Source of the DNA: Labrys monachus
GTDB taxonomy: Bacteria > Pseudomonadota > Alphaproteobacteria > Rhizobiales > Labraceae
DNA length: 64,000 nucleotides
Assembly: GCF_030814655.1 (NCBI RefSeq)
Contig: NZ_JAUSVK010000001.1
Span: 3,243,501-3,307,500 of the forward strand
Reading direction: 5' to 3'
Under the pieces are notes generated by a model. The model searched no databases, was not told where the DNA came from, and saw only the letters and a list, made by a program, of their open reading frames with translations. The position numbers and the translations under genes are program-made. Below are positions 8,993-17,475 of the stretch, piece after piece (position 1 is the stretch's first letter; each line of letters opens with the position of its first letter).

Positions 8993-9946
8993 CTAGCGCC
9001 GCCTCACGCCGGGCAGGACGCAGAGCATCTCGAACAGGAGATTGGCCGCGGTGATCGCCGTGTTGCCCGAGGGATCGTAGGGCGGCGAGACCTCGACGAG
9101 ATCGCAGCCGACGAGGTCGAGGCCCCAGCAGCCGCGGATGATCTCCAGGGCCTGGATGGTGGTGAGACCGCCGATTTCCGGCGTCCCGGTGCCGGGGGCG
9201 ATGCCCGGATCCAGGCTGTCGATGTCGTAGCTGAGATAGACCGGCCCCTCGCCCATCTGCGCACGCACCTCCTCCATCAGCGGCGAGAGCGACTTGTGCC
9301 AGCATTCCTCGGCCTGGACGACACGGAAGCCCTGCCGGCGCGGCCAGTCGAAATCGTCGGCGGCGTAGCCGGTGCCGCGCAGGCCGATCTGGACGCAGCG
9401 CCTGGTGTCCAGCACGCCGGCTTCAACCGCGCGGCGGAACGGCGTGCCGTGGGCGATGGCTTCGCCGAACATGTGCTCGTTGATATCGGCGTGGGCATCG
9501 ACATGGACGAGCCCGACCGGCCCGTATTTCTCGGCCATCGCCCGCAGGATCGGGAAGGTCAGCGTATGGTCGCCGCCCAGCGTGAGCGGCCGGCAGCCCT
9601 CCGCGATGATCGCCCGATAGGCGTCGGTGATGATGTCCACGCATTTGGGCAGGTTGAAGGTGTCGATGGCGACGTCGCCGATATCGGCGACCTGGAGGCT
9701 GTCGAAGGGAGCCGCGCGGGTCGCCATGTTGTAGGGGCGGATCATGCAGGATTCGGTGCGGATCTGCCGCGGCCCGAAACGCGTGCCGGGGCGATTCGAC
9801 GTCCCGATATCCAGGGGGATGCCGACGAAGCAGGCATCCAGCCCCGCCGACGTCGCCTGCACCGGGAGCCGCATCATCGTCGCCGGGCCGCCGAAGCGCG
9901 GCATGTCGTTGCCGCCGAGCGGCTGGTTGAAGGAACTCGCGGTCAT
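8993..9946 (-). CDS. agmatinase / guanidinobutyrase family ureohydrolase
   Basis: The 317-residue enzyme belongs to the arginase/agmatinase superfamily and hydrolyses a guanidino compound to an amine plus urea. The binuclear Mn ligands are visible as GGDHTLTFP, HVDAHADIN and SYDIDSLDP. The GTSNRPGTRFGPRQIR segment near residue 70 is typical of agmatinase, guanidinobutyrase and guanidinopropionase members, so the substrate cannot be settled. ATG 9946 is preceded by GGGAG at about 7 bases. The short XRE-type regulator at 10120 is divergent from it. Confidence 0.9.
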   Translation of the reverse strand: MTASSFNQPLGGNDMPRFGGPATMMRLPVQATSAGLDACFVGIPLDIGTSNRPGTRFGPRQIRTESCMIRPYNMATRAAPFDSLQVADIGDVAIDTFNLPKCVDIITDAYRAIIAEGCRPLTLGGDHTLTFPILRAMAEKYGPVGLVHVDAHADINEHMFGEAIAHGTPFRRAVEAGVLDTRRCVQIGLRGTGYAADDFDWPRRQGFRVVQAEECWHKSLSPLMEEVRAQMGEGPVYLSYDIDSLDPGIAPGTGTPEIGGLTTIQALEIIRGCWGLDLVGCDLVEVSPPYDPSGNTAITAANLLFEMLCVLPGVRRR

Positions 9947-10119
9947 CGGAAACTCCCGGCAGTTGCGCATGCGGAATCGGCGTATCCTCCGACCATAGAC
10001 GAAAACGCCCCCCGCCGGACAGGGCAAGGGATTGTCAACCGTTTCGGTGCGGCGGCGCTGAAATCGGCGGCGGGGCGTGTTACGCTCGCCGGGATATCGA
10101 AAGCGTAAGGCGCCCTTCC

Positions 10120-10404
10120 ATGATCATGTCCCCTGCCCTCTGCCGCGCCTCCCGCGCCCTGCTGGCGCTCGACATCGCCGGTCTCGTCAAGAAGTCCGGC
10201 GTGCCGCGCAGCGTCATCGCCGAATTCGAAAACAAGGGCAGCGAGCCCCAGAATCAGGATCTCGCCGCGATCCGGCGCGTCTTCGAGGAGGCGGGCATCA
10301 CCTTCCTCGACGACGACGGCAACGGTCCGGGCCTGAGGCTGCGGGCCGGCCAGCGCACCCCCGGCATGCGGCCGGAAGAGCTCAACGCCGAGAACGACGA
10401 TTGA
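10120..10404 (+). CDS. small XRE-type helix-turn-helix protein
   Basis: The 94-residue protein contains one Cro/CI-like helix-turn-helix: RALLALDIAGLVKKSGVP, then SVIAEFENKGSEP, then LAAIRRVFEEAGITFLDDD. A polar tail follows (GNGPGLRLR...). This build, with the phrase GITFLDDDG, is a recurring small alphaproteobacterial regulator type with no dimerisation or sensor domain. It is divergent from the agmatinase-family gene and convergent with the MFS gene, so it may regulate either. Two ATG codons (10120 and 10126) are possible starts, and there is no clear ribosome-binding site. Confidence 0.75.
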   Translation: MIMSPALCRASRALLALDIAGLVKKSGVPRSVIAEFENKGSEPQNQDLAAIRRVFEEAGITFLDDDGNGPGLRLRAGQRTPGMRPEELNAENDD

Positions 10405-10416
10405 AGCCGCCCCCGT

Positions 10417-11625
10417 TCAGGCCGGCCTGCGCTCCGTGGTGAAATAGAGCAGCGCCATCACCGGCAGGGCGAAGCCGATCCATGAGGCCATCGTCCAGCC
10501 GCCATGCGCAAAGGCCCAGGCCCCGACGGCGGAGCCCATCGCCCCGCCGACGAAGAACGTCGCCATGTAGAGCCCGTTGAGGCGGCTGCGATATTCAGCG
10601 CCGAGCACATAGATCATGCGCTGGCCGAGCACGAGGTTGGCGGTAACGCCGAAATCGAGCACGACCGCGGCGGCGATGAGGAGGGCGAGCGACAGGGTCG
10701 AGCCCGGCGTCGCGATATGGGTCAGCAGGAAGGCGATGGCCGCCAGTGCCATGGCGATGCCCGAGGCCGGGCGGCTCCAGCCGCGATCGGCGATGCGGCC
10801 CGCGAGCGGCGCCGAGATCGCCCCGGCAACCCCGGCCAGCGCCACCCAGGCGATACCGGACTGCGACAGGCCGAAGGTCGGGCTCGCCAGCCAGAGCGGC
10901 GACGTCGTCCAGTAGAGGCTGAAGGCGCCGAACATGCAGGCCTGGTAGAGCGCCCGGCGGCGCAGCACCGGCGTCGTCCTGACCAGATGCACCATCGACC
11001 GCAGCAAGCCGCCATAGCTCGGCCCCGGCGCCGGCTGGCGCGCCGGCAGGGCCCGCGCCAGCACGATGCCGAGCGCGATCATCACGGCGATCGAGAGGGC
11101 GAACACCACGTGCCAGGACGAGACATAGGTGATCAGGCTCGAGACCGGACGGGCGAGCATGATGCCCACCATCAGCCCGCTCATGACGTTGCCGACCACG
11201 CGGCCGCGCGTGGCTTCCGGTGCCAGATGGGCGGCATAGGGCACCAGGATCTGCACCGCCACCGAGCCGAGGCCGATACACAGCGCGCAGGCCAGGAACT
11301 GGACGCTGTTGCGGGCGAGCAGCAGGCCGACGAGCGCGATCGTCGCCACCGACATGACGCACAGCACCAGCTTGCGATTCTCGACGAGGTCGCCCAGCGG
11401 CACCAGCAGGAGCAGGCCGGTGCCGTAGCCGATCTGGGTCATGGTGACGATCAGGCCGGCGGCTCCCGGCGTCATGCCGAGATCCGCGCTGATCAGGCCG
11501 ATCAGGGGCTGGGCGTAATAGAGATTGGCGACGATGAGACCGCAGGCGGTCGCCAGCAGCAGGGTAATCCAGGCAGGCGTCGCCGGCGCCGCCAGGGCAT
11601 GATCGGTCGAGGCAATATCCGACAT
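10417..11625 (-). CDS. MFS transporter (drug/metabolite efflux type)
   Basis: The 402-residue protein has twelve hydrophobic segments of a major facilitator. The MFS motif A region reads LVPLGDLVENRKLVL between helices 2 and 3, and the second-half equivalent is APLAGRIADRGWSRP. The N-terminal helix LLLATACGLIVANLYYAQPL is typical of bacterial proton-driven efflux MFS proteins related to AraJ/YgaY-like exporters. ATG 11625 gives the usual short cytosolic N-terminus. The substrate is unknown. It is convergent with the XRE gene and not obviously in an operon. Confidence 0.88.
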   Translation of the reverse strand: MSDIASTDHALAAPATPAWITLLLATACGLIVANLYYAQPLIGLISADLGMTPGAAGLIVTMTQIGYGTGLLLLVPLGDLVENRKLVLCVMSVATIALVGLLLARNSVQFLACALCIGLGSVAVQILVPYAAHLAPEATRGRVVGNVMSGLMVGIMLARPVSSLITYVSSWHVVFALSIAVMIALGIVLARALPARQPAPGPSYGGLLRSMVHLVRTTPVLRRRALYQACMFGAFSLYWTTSPLWLASPTFGLSQSGIAWVALAGVAGAISAPLAGRIADRGWSRPASGIAMALAAIAFLLTHIATPGSTLSLALLIAAAVVLDFGVTANLVLGQRMIYVLGAEYRSRLNGLYMATFFVGGAMGSAVGAWAFAHGGWTMASWIGFALPVMALLYFTTERRPA

Positions 11626-11902
11626 GAAATCTCGCAAAGGAATGGATGAAGGCCTTCCCGCGAGGGAAGGCGCCGGGAACAAGGTGCGCCGACGCGGCGG
11701 TTGTCCGATAGTAGCGGCAGGGCGGAGCCATGGCGAGGCCCGGCGTCCCCGCGCGAGGCGGGACGCAGCGTTGCAGCCCGGACATATGTCGGGCCGGGAC
11801 GAACGCGTCGTCCGGCCCCGCCCTTCGGCAAGGCCGCCGGAGAAAAGGCGTGGGAACAACAAGCCGGAGAGGAAATCGCGCTCCGATGCAATCGCGATCG
11901 AT
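11626..11902. other. intergenic region with two hairpins between MFS and ABC genes
   Basis: This 277-bp stretch has no supported gene. It contains the perfect inverted repeats CCTTCCC/GGGAAGG (11653-11670, loop GCGA) and GCGTCCC/GGGACGC (11743-11766). The first lies in the probable leader of the MFS gene. Neither is followed by a convincing T-run, so they may be transcript-end structures of the ABC operon or leader stems. Confidence 0.4.
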
Positions 11903-12970
11903 TTAAGCGCCCCGGATGCGGGCGCCGCTCGCCGGGTCGAACAGGCGCAGGTCCTCGGGCGCGATCGCGAGCGTCACCGTCTCGCCCGGCACGAGCACGG
12001 GCCGGTCGGTGGTGAACAGCTTGAGGGATTGCCCGCCGAGTTCGAGATGGACCACCGTGCCGAGCCCCGTCGGCTCGACGAGGTCGACGCGCATGGGCAC
12101 CGTGCCCTGCCCCGAGAGCACGACCCGTTCCGGGCGGATGCCGACGATCACCTTGGCGGGCAGCACCTGCCCCGGCAGAATCGCCACCGGCGTGGAGCCG
12201 ACGCTGAGGGTGACGCCGCCCTCCCCGGCCTGCGCTTCCGCCTCGAGGAAGTTCATGGCGGGAGAGCCGATGAACCCGGCGACGAACATGTTGGCGGGAT
12301 CGTCATAGAGTTCCAGCGGCGAGCCGACCTGCTGGATCACCCCGCTTTGCATGGCGACGATGCGGTCGGCCATCGTCATCGCCTCGATCTGGTCATGCGT
12401 CACATAGACCGAGGTCGCGCCGAGGTCGCGGTGAAGCTTGCGGATCTCGAAGCGCATCTGCTCGCGCAGGCGTGCATCGAGATTGGAAAGCGGCTCGTCG
12501 AACAGGAAGGCCTTGGGCTGGCGCACGATCGCCCGCCCCATTGCCACGCGCTGGCGCTGTCCGCCCGAGAGCTGCCGGGGCTTGCGGTGCTGAAGCGCGT
12601 CGAGGCCGAGCTTGCTGCCGGCGCGCGACACCGCGTCGGCGATGAAATCGCGCGTCTTGCGCCTGAGCTTGAGGCTGTAGCTCATATTGTCGCGCACGCT
12701 CATATGCGGATAGAGCGCATAGGATTGGAACACCATGGCGATGTCGCGGTCCTTGGGCGGCAGGTCGTTGACCGTCGCGCCGTCGATCAGGATTTCGCCT
12801 TCGGACGTGTCTTCGAGCCCGGCGACCAGGCGCAGCAGGGTCGACTTGCCGCAGCCGGAAGGGCCGACCAGCACGACGAACTCGCCCGAGGCGATGGACA
12901 GGTCGATGCCCTTGAGGATGGGTACGGCGCCGTAATTCTTGCGGACGGCCCTGATGTCGATCGTTGCCAT
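11903..12970 (-). CDS. sugar ABC transporter ATP-binding protein (UgpC/MsmK/MalK type)
   Basis: The 355-residue ATPase has Walker A GPSGCGKST (~residue 37), Q-loop MVFQSYALYPH, signature LSGGQRQRVAMGRA, Walker B AFLFDEPLSNLD and H-loop VYVTHDQ. C-terminal TOBE/MalK-like regulatory repeats follow (IGIRPERV, LGTVVHLEL). It energises uptake of a carbohydrate or related solute by the two permeases and binding protein encoded just upstream. The gene starts 11 bp after the stop of the second permease. The same frame stays open far upstream of the real start, which is only a GC-content effect. Confidence 0.93.
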   Translation of the reverse strand: MATIDIRAVRKNYGAVPILKGIDLSIASGEFVVLVGPSGCGKSTLLRLVAGLEDTSEGEILIDGATVNDLPPKDRDIAMVFQSYALYPHMSVRDNMSYSLKLRRKTRDFIADAVSRAGSKLGLDALQHRKPRQLSGGQRQRVAMGRAIVRQPKAFLFDEPLSNLDARLREQMRFEIRKLHRDLGATSVYVTHDQIEAMTMADRIVAMQSGVIQQVGSPLELYDDPANMFVAGFIGSPAMNFLEAEAQAGEGGVTLSVGSTPVAILPGQVLPAKVIVGIRPERVVLSGQGTVPMRVDLVEPTGLGTVVHLELGGQSLKLFTTDRPVLVPGETVTLAIAPEDLRLFDPASGARIRGA

Positions 12971-12981
12971 CGTGGTTCCTT

Positions 12982-13827
12982 TCAGCCTTTCACGGCGCCG
13001 GCCGTCAATCCCTGGACCAGATAGCGCTGGATCAGGAAGAAGAAGAGGCAGACCGGGATGAGCGCCAGCACGGCGGCGGCCATCATCTGCCCGAAATCGA
13101 CGGAGAATTTCGAGACGAAGTTGAGCAGCCCCACCGGGAAGGTGACGACGCTGTCCTTCGAATTCAGCATCAGGGCGAAGAGCAGCTCGCTCCAGGCCGC
13201 CGTGAACACGAAGCCGAGCGTGGCGGCGATGCCCGGCAGGGTCAGCGGCAGGATGATCTGGCGCAGGGCGCCGAAACGCGTGGCGCCGTCGATCATCGCC
13301 GCCTCCTCCAGGTCCTTGGGAATGCCGTCGAAGAAGGATTGCATCAGGAAGGCGGCGAAGGGCACGTTGTAGGTGGTGTAGATGATGACGAGGCCCGTCA
13401 GGCTGTTGTTGAGGTGGAACGGCGCGAACAGCTTGAAGATCGGCGCGATGATCATCACCAGCGGAAACATCTGGGTGATCAGCATCAGGCCGATGATCCA
13501 GAACTTGCCGCGATAGACGAAGCGCGAGAAGCTGTAGCCGGCCGCTGCCGAAATCAGCGTGGTGAGGATCGCCGTCGTGGTGGCGACGATCACGCTGTTC
13601 TCGAAATAGACGGGAAAATCGGTGTGGCCGATCACCGAGGCGTAATGGTCGAAGCCGATGCGCGAGGGCCAGAGGCGCACGCCTTCGGTGTAGAGGAGGT
13701 CGTTCGGCGTGACCGAGACCTTGAAGATCCAGAACAGCGGGAACAGGGCGATGAGGAGGAAGAACGCCACCAGCGCGTAGTGGAAGGTCCAATAGGCGAG
13801 ACGGCGTGTGGAGCGGCGCATGGCCAT
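12982..13827 (-). CDS. sugar ABC transporter permease (MalG/UgpE type)
   Basis: The 281-residue inner-membrane protein has six hydrophobic segments. The first is HYALVAFFLLIALFPLFWI. The cytoplasmic EAA coupling loop reads EEAAMIDGATRFGALRQIILP (about residues 188-208), where the permease contacts the ATPase. The family is CUT1 (carbohydrate uptake). It is separated by 3 bp from the first permease and by 11 bp from the ATPase, so all are co-transcribed. Confidence 0.92.
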   Translation of the reverse strand: MAMRRSTRRLAYWTFHYALVAFFLLIALFPLFWIFKVSVTPNDLLYTEGVRLWPSRIGFDHYASVIGHTDFPVYFENSVIVATTTAILTTLISAAAGYSFSRFVYRGKFWIIGLMLITQMFPLVMIIAPIFKLFAPFHLNNSLTGLVIIYTTYNVPFAAFLMQSFFDGIPKDLEEAAMIDGATRFGALRQIILPLTLPGIAATLGFVFTAAWSELLFALMLNSKDSVVTFPVGLLNFVSKFSVDFGQMMAAAVLALIPVCLFFFLIQRYLVQGLTAGAVKG

Positions 13828-13830
13828 GGC

Positions 13831-14754
13831 TTACCCCTTCCGGATCAGGAATTGCCGGAGCGCGATGAGCGTGCCGGCATAGAGGAGCATCAGCACCAGC
13901 AGCACCAGGGCGATGGCCGAGGCATAGCCGAAATCGAGATGCTGGAACGCCTGCAGAAAGACGTAGCTCGCCAGGATCTGGGTCGAGTCGGCCGGCCCGC
14001 CCCGGGTCATCACCACGATCAGGTCGGCGGCATTGGCGATCCAGACCGCCCGCAGCAGCACCGTGATGGCGACGGTGGGGGCGAGGAACGGCACGGTGAT
14101 CGAGAAGAAGCGCTGGATCGGCCCCGCCCCGTCGATCTCCGCCGCTTCGTAGATGTCCTGCGGGATCGACTGCAGGGCCGCCAGCAGCATGATGGCGAAG
14201 AAGGGAAAGCCCCACCAGACATTGGCGATGATCGGCCCCCACAGCGCATGGGTGGGACTGGACAGGATGTTGTCCGGCGTCGACATCAGCCCGAGCGACA
14301 CCAGCCAGTGCGGGACCGGGCCGACGACGGGATTGAGCATCCAGGCCCAGTTGAGGCCGGAGAGGAAGCTCGGCACCGCCCACGGCAGGAACACCAGCGC
14401 CTGGACCGCCGAACGCCCCGGAAAGGGACGGTTGAGCAGCAGAGCGAGGATCAGGCCCAGGAAGAACTGGAATGCCACCGACAGCACCGTCCACCAGATC
14501 GTATTGGACAGGGCGTTCCAGAAATTGGGATCGTCCCACAGATCGGTGAAATGATCGAGGCCGATATAGTCGCCGCTGGCGGGATCGAGAAGCTGGATGT
14601 CGCGGAAGGCATAGGACATGCCGATGGCGAGGGGCACCAGCATGATGGCGGCGATGAGGATGATCGAGGGAGCGGCATAGAGCCAGGGCTCGACCGCCAG
14701 CCTGAAGCGGCGCCCCCTTCGCTGGGATCGATAGGCGGTGTCGGCCAGAGCCAT
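13831..14754 (-). CDS. sugar ABC transporter permease (MalF/UgpA type)
   Basis: The roughly 307-residue permease has six or more hydrophobic segments, starting with APSIILIAAIMLVPLAIGMSY. Its EAA loop reads IYEAAEIDGAGPIQRFFSITVP. ATG 14754 (MALADTAYR) gives the usual short N-terminus; the open frame extends further upstream through a hairpin that is unlikely to be coding. It pairs with the permease at 12982-13827 to form the heterodimeric channel of a CUT1 importer. The preceding 96 bp carry an intercistronic terminator-like hairpin. Confidence 0.92.
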   Translation of the reverse strand: MALADTAYRSQRRGRRFRLAVEPWLYAAPSIILIAAIMLVPLAIGMSYAFRDIQLLDPASGDYIGLDHFTDLWDDPNFWNALSNTIWWTVLSVAFQFFLGLILALLLNRPFPGRSAVQALVFLPWAVPSFLSGLNWAWMLNPVVGPVPHWLVSLGLMSTPDNILSSPTHALWGPIIANVWWGFPFFAIMLLAALQSIPQDIYEAAEIDGAGPIQRFFSITVPFLAPTVAITVLLRAVWIANAADLIVVMTRGGPADSTQILASYVFLQAFQHLDFGYASAIALVLLVLMLLYAGTLIALRQFLIRKG

Positions 14755-14768
14755 GCGGTCGTCCGTTG

Positions 14769-14797
14769 AAAAAGGGGGGCCGGTCCCAAGACCGGCC
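14769..14797 (-). terminator. intercistronic attenuating terminator between binding protein and permease genes
   Basis: A perfect 8-bp stem GGCCGGTC/GACCGGCC with loop TTGG (minus-strand reading) at 14778-14797 is followed on the minus strand by CCCC and five T residues (14773-14769). It sits between the binding-protein gene and the first permease gene. Partial termination here would give more binding protein than membrane components, as in many ABC operons. Confidence 0.65.
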
Positions 14798-14802
14798 GGA
14801 TT

Positions 14803-14836
14803 GCCCGGCGCCGACGCTTCGATCGGCAAGCCGGGC
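14803..14836 (-). other. second intercistronic stem-loop (possible mRNA-stabilising structure)
   Basis: GCCCGGC (14803-14809) pairs with GCCGGGC (14830-14836), and GCCGA (14810-14814) pairs with TCGGC (14823-14827), giving a 12-bp two-part stem directly after the binding-protein stop codon. No T-run follows it, so it may protect the 3' end of the binding-protein mRNA from exonucleases. Confidence 0.5.
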
Positions 14837-14850
14837 GCTTTCCGTCGGCG

Positions 14851-16128
14851 CTATTTCTTGGCCAGGAACTTCTTCTGCGCCTTCGTCAGATAGGCGGCCC
14901 ATTGCTTGGCGAGGTCGCCCGGCGAAAGCTGGCCGAGCAGGGCCTGCTGCGTGGTCTTCACCGCGATCGAATCGGCGAAGACGCCGAATTCCTTGAGATA
15001 CATCGGCATCAGCAGGGGAACGACGTCGGGATCGCCCAGTTCGGCGAACCAGCCCTTGAACTTCGGATCGGCATAGAACGGGTCGCTCTCGGCCGATTTG
15101 TAGATCGGCAGCGTGCCGTTCTTCTTGCTCCAGGCGAGATTGCCCTCCGGGCCGTCGAGCGTGGCGATCAGCTTCCAGGCGAGGTCCTTGTTGGCCGAAT
15201 TGGAGAACATCGACCAGGTCGCGTATCCGATGGTCGGGAAGGCCTTGCCGGCGGGACCCTTCGGCATCGGCACGACGTCGTAATCGTCCTTGTTCATCCG
15301 GCCGGCGATGCCGATCAGCGCATCCTGGTCCTGGTCGAGCATGGCGCAGGTGCCGGAATAGAAGCCGGAGACGATCTCGTTATAGCCCCAGTTGACGCTG
15401 TCCTTGGGCGCATAGCCGTTCTTGTAGAGATCGGTGAGGATGGTGATGCCCTTGACCCAGCCGGCATCCTCCATGGTCGAGGTGCCGTCGGGCCTGAAGA
15501 AGGTGGCGTCGCCGGTCATGGTGGCGCCGAACATCATCCAGCCATTGAGCCCGCCGGGGCCGCCGCGCAGGCAGTAGCCATATTTGCCGGGGAGCGCCGA
15601 CACCTTCTTGGCGTCCTCGACGAAATCGTCCACCGTCTTGGGCGGCGCGGCGATGCCGGCCTCGGCAAAGAGCTTCTTGTTGTAGAAGAGCGCGCGCAGG
15701 TAGAAGCCGTAGGGAAGGCCATAGGCGGTGTTGGCGACCGTGCGTCCCATCTGCAGGGCGCGGTCGTTCAGCTCCTTGGTATGCTCCCATTTGGCGAGAT
15801 AGGGCTCGAGGCTCTCGAGCATGCCGTTGTTGGCATAGAGCGAGAGCCAGCGGTCCGGCATCTCCACCACGTCGGGCGTATCGCCGGCCGAGACCATGGT
15901 GGCGAATTTCTCGAAGGCCTGGCCCCAGGGCAGCGAGGTGATCTCGACATGCACGCCGGGATTGGCGTTCTCGAACATCTTGACGATCTGCTTGAGCGTT
16001 TCGGTCCGTTCCGGACTGGTGATGACCTCGGTCAGCTTGAGCGTGGTGTCGGCGAAGGCGGGCCCGGCCGTTGCGCCGATGGTGACCGCAAGCGAAGCCG
16101 TGGCGGCCAGCAGCAATTTTCCAAGCAT
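14851..16128 (-). CDS. ABC transporter extracellular solute-binding protein (family 1)
   Basis: The 425-residue periplasmic protein has a signal peptide (LLLAATASLAVTIGATAG, cleavage near AFA-D). The solute-binding protein family 1 fold follows: TLKLTEVITSPERTETLKQI, NPGVHVEITSLPWGQAFEKF and SAGDTPDVVEMPDRWL, then YGLPYGFYLRALFYNKKLF and GYATWSMFSNSANKDLAW. These are hallmarks of CUT1 sugar-binding proteins. It delivers substrate to the downstream permease pair. GGGGAG precedes ATG 16128. The ligand is not predictable. The GntR/lyase pair upstream is separated by a terminator, so a functional link is possible but unproven. Confidence 0.92.
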   Translation of the reverse strand: MLGKLLLAATASLAVTIGATAGPAFADTTLKLTEVITSPERTETLKQIVKMFENANPGVHVEITSLPWGQAFEKFATMVSAGDTPDVVEMPDRWLSLYANNGMLESLEPYLAKWEHTKELNDRALQMGRTVANTAYGLPYGFYLRALFYNKKLFAEAGIAAPPKTVDDFVEDAKKVSALPGKYGYCLRGGPGGLNGWMMFGATMTGDATFFRPDGTSTMEDAGWVKGITILTDLYKNGYAPKDSVNWGYNEIVSGFYSGTCAMLDQDQDALIGIAGRMNKDDYDVVPMPKGPAGKAFPTIGYATWSMFSNSANKDLAWKLIATLDGPEGNLAWSKKNGTLPIYKSAESDPFYADPKFKGWFAELGDPDVVPLLMPMYLKEFGVFADSIAVKTTQQALLGQLSPGDLAKQWAAYLTKAQKKFLAKK

Positions 16129-16164
16129 TGGAACTCCCCTCTTTTTTTACGATCTGCGTTTCCT

Positions 16165-16203
16165 GGAGCAAAGCGCGTTTAGGCAGAAACGGCGCTTTGC
16201 TCC
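16165..16203. repeat. long palindrome in the leader of the binding-protein gene
   Basis: GGAGCAAAGCGC (16165-16176) is perfectly inverted as GCGCTTTGCTCC (16192-16203). The stem extends with GTTT/AAAC after one unpaired base, for about 16 bp with a 6-nt loop. It lies 37 bp upstream of the binding-protein start. It may be an operator, a leader structure or a genome-wide palindromic repeat. Confidence 0.6.
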
Positions 16204-16229
16204 AACTCTTTGTTTTTCGACGCGTCTTT

Positions 16230-16262
16230 GCGTTTTGCCGATGCCGTCAAAACACAAAACGC
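16230..16262. repeat. inverted repeat GCGTTTTG/CAAAACGC
   Basis: GCGTTTTG at 16230-16237 is inverted as CAAAACGC at 16255-16262, spacing 17. It adjoins the palindrome at 16165-16203 and the lyase terminator. TCTAGAGCG-type flanks recur at 40726 and near 42198, which suggests a dispersed intergenic element family. Confidence 0.45.
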
Positions 16263-16269
16263 TCTAGAA

Positions 16270-16292
16270 GGCGGGGTCCGTTCGACCCCGCC
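16270..16292 (-). terminator. terminator of the GntR-lyase operon
   Basis: A perfect 9-bp stem GGCGGGGTC/GACCCCGCC with a 5-nt loop lies 14 bp downstream of the lyase stop on the minus strand. A moderately T-rich tract follows (TTCTAGAGCGTTTTG). Confidence 0.6.
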
Positions 16293-16305
16293 CGAGCCGG
16301 CGGTC

Positions 16306-17475
16306 CTAGCCTCCGGCCTTGCCTATGGCCTGGGCGATATCCGCCCAGAGCACGTCGGCGCCTTCCAGGCCGACATGAAGACGGACGATGCGCTCGGACA
16401 CGCCGAAGTCGATCGCCGAGTTCGGGCCGGCATTCTGCGCCCGCGAGACGAGAGCCGGCACCACCAGGCTCTCATGCCCGCCCCAGCTGACGCCGAGCTT
16501 GAAGAGGCGCAGCGCGTTGCAGAAGGCGGGAATATCGATGCTTTCGTCGAAGGCGAAGGAGAACAGGCCCGACGTCCCGCTCATGCCGGGCGGAAGCTGG
16601 TTGCCGAGCCCCGGATGGTAGACGGCTGTCACCACCGCCAATTCCTTCAGCCGGCGGGCGATCGTCAGGCACGAGGCCTCATGCGCCTTCATGCGGGTCG
16701 GCAGGGTGCGCAGGCCGCGCAGCAGCAGCCAGGCCTCGAAGGGCGCCAGCTTGGCGCCGAGATAGGGCGTGATGGTCTTGCGGACGACGTCGATCAATTC
16801 GCGCCGGCCCGCCGCCACGCCGGCAACCACGTCGCTGTGCCCGCTGATATATTTCGATGCCGAATGCACGACGAGGTCGACGCCGAGGCGTATCGGCTGC
16901 TGGAACACCGGCGAGGCGCAGCTGTTGTCGATCACGGTGATGACGCCATGGCCCCTGGCGAGCGCCGCCAGCGCACGGACGTCGTGCGCCTCCATCATCC
17001 AGCTCGTCGGGCTCTCCATGTAGAAGAGCCGCGCGCCCGGCAGGGCCCTGGCGACCGCATCGTGATCCTTGCCGTCGACATAGACGGTGTCGACGTTCCA
17101 GCGCTTCAGCAGCGTCTCGAACAGGCGATAGGCGTCCGGATAGACATGCTCCACGCAGACGATGCGGTCCCCCGGCTCGACGAAGGCGAGCACGGTGGAG
17201 GAAATCGCCCCCATGCCGCTGGCGAAGCCGATGGCATCCTCGGTGCATTCGAGTTCGGCGATCTTCTGCTCGAAGGCGCGGGTCGTCGGATTGGTGGTGC
17301 GCGAATAGACCGGGCGGGACTTCTCGCCGCGATAGGTCGCCGCCATTTCCTCGAAGGTCCGGAAGGTGAAGAGGGAGGACTGCACGATCGGCGGCACCAC
17401 GGCGTCGAAGGCATGGTCGCCGTCATGCGCGACGACCAGGCTCGCATGTGCGTAGTCGTCGAATGCTTCGTTCAT
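16306..17475 (-). CDS. PLP-dependent cystathionine beta-lyase-type enzyme
   Basis: The 389-residue protein is a Cys/Met-metabolism PLP enzyme. Features are YSRTTNPTTRAFEQKIAEL, the glycine-rich FASGMGAISST, the Asp-containing TVIDNSCASPVF and the PLP lysine in HSASKYISGHSDVVAG. The SGHSD motif and the large aromatic near the active site resemble the cystathionine beta-lyase branch, but gamma-lyase or another C-S lyase activity cannot be excluded. The start overlaps the stop of the GntR gene by 4 bp (ATGA), so the two are translationally coupled and the regulator probably controls this enzyme. Confidence 0.88.
   Translation of the reverse strand: MNEAFDDYAHASLVVAHDGDHAFDAVVPPIVQSSLFTFRTFEEMAATYRGEKSRPVYSRTTNPTTRAFEQKIAELECTEDAIGFASGMGAISSTVLAFVEPGDRIVCVEHVYPDAYRLFETLLKRWNVDTVYVDGKDHDAVARALPGARLFYMESPTSWMMEAHDVRALAALARGHGVITVIDNSCASPVFQQPIRLGVDLVVHSASKYISGHSDVVAGVAAGRRELIDVVRKTITPYLGAKLAPFEAWLLLRGLRTLPTRMKAHEASCLTIARRLKELAVVTAVYHPGLGNQLPPGMSGTSGLFSFAFDESIDIPAFCNALRLFKLGVSWGGHESLVVPALVSRAQNAGPNSAIDFGVSERIVRLHVGLEGADVLWADIAQAIGKAGG

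Noticed and set aside
12971-14902. Long open frame continuing upstream of the ABC ATPase gene through both permease genes
   Set aside because: It is in a different frame from the clearly recognisable permeases and has no family resemblance. High GC content keeps such frames open.
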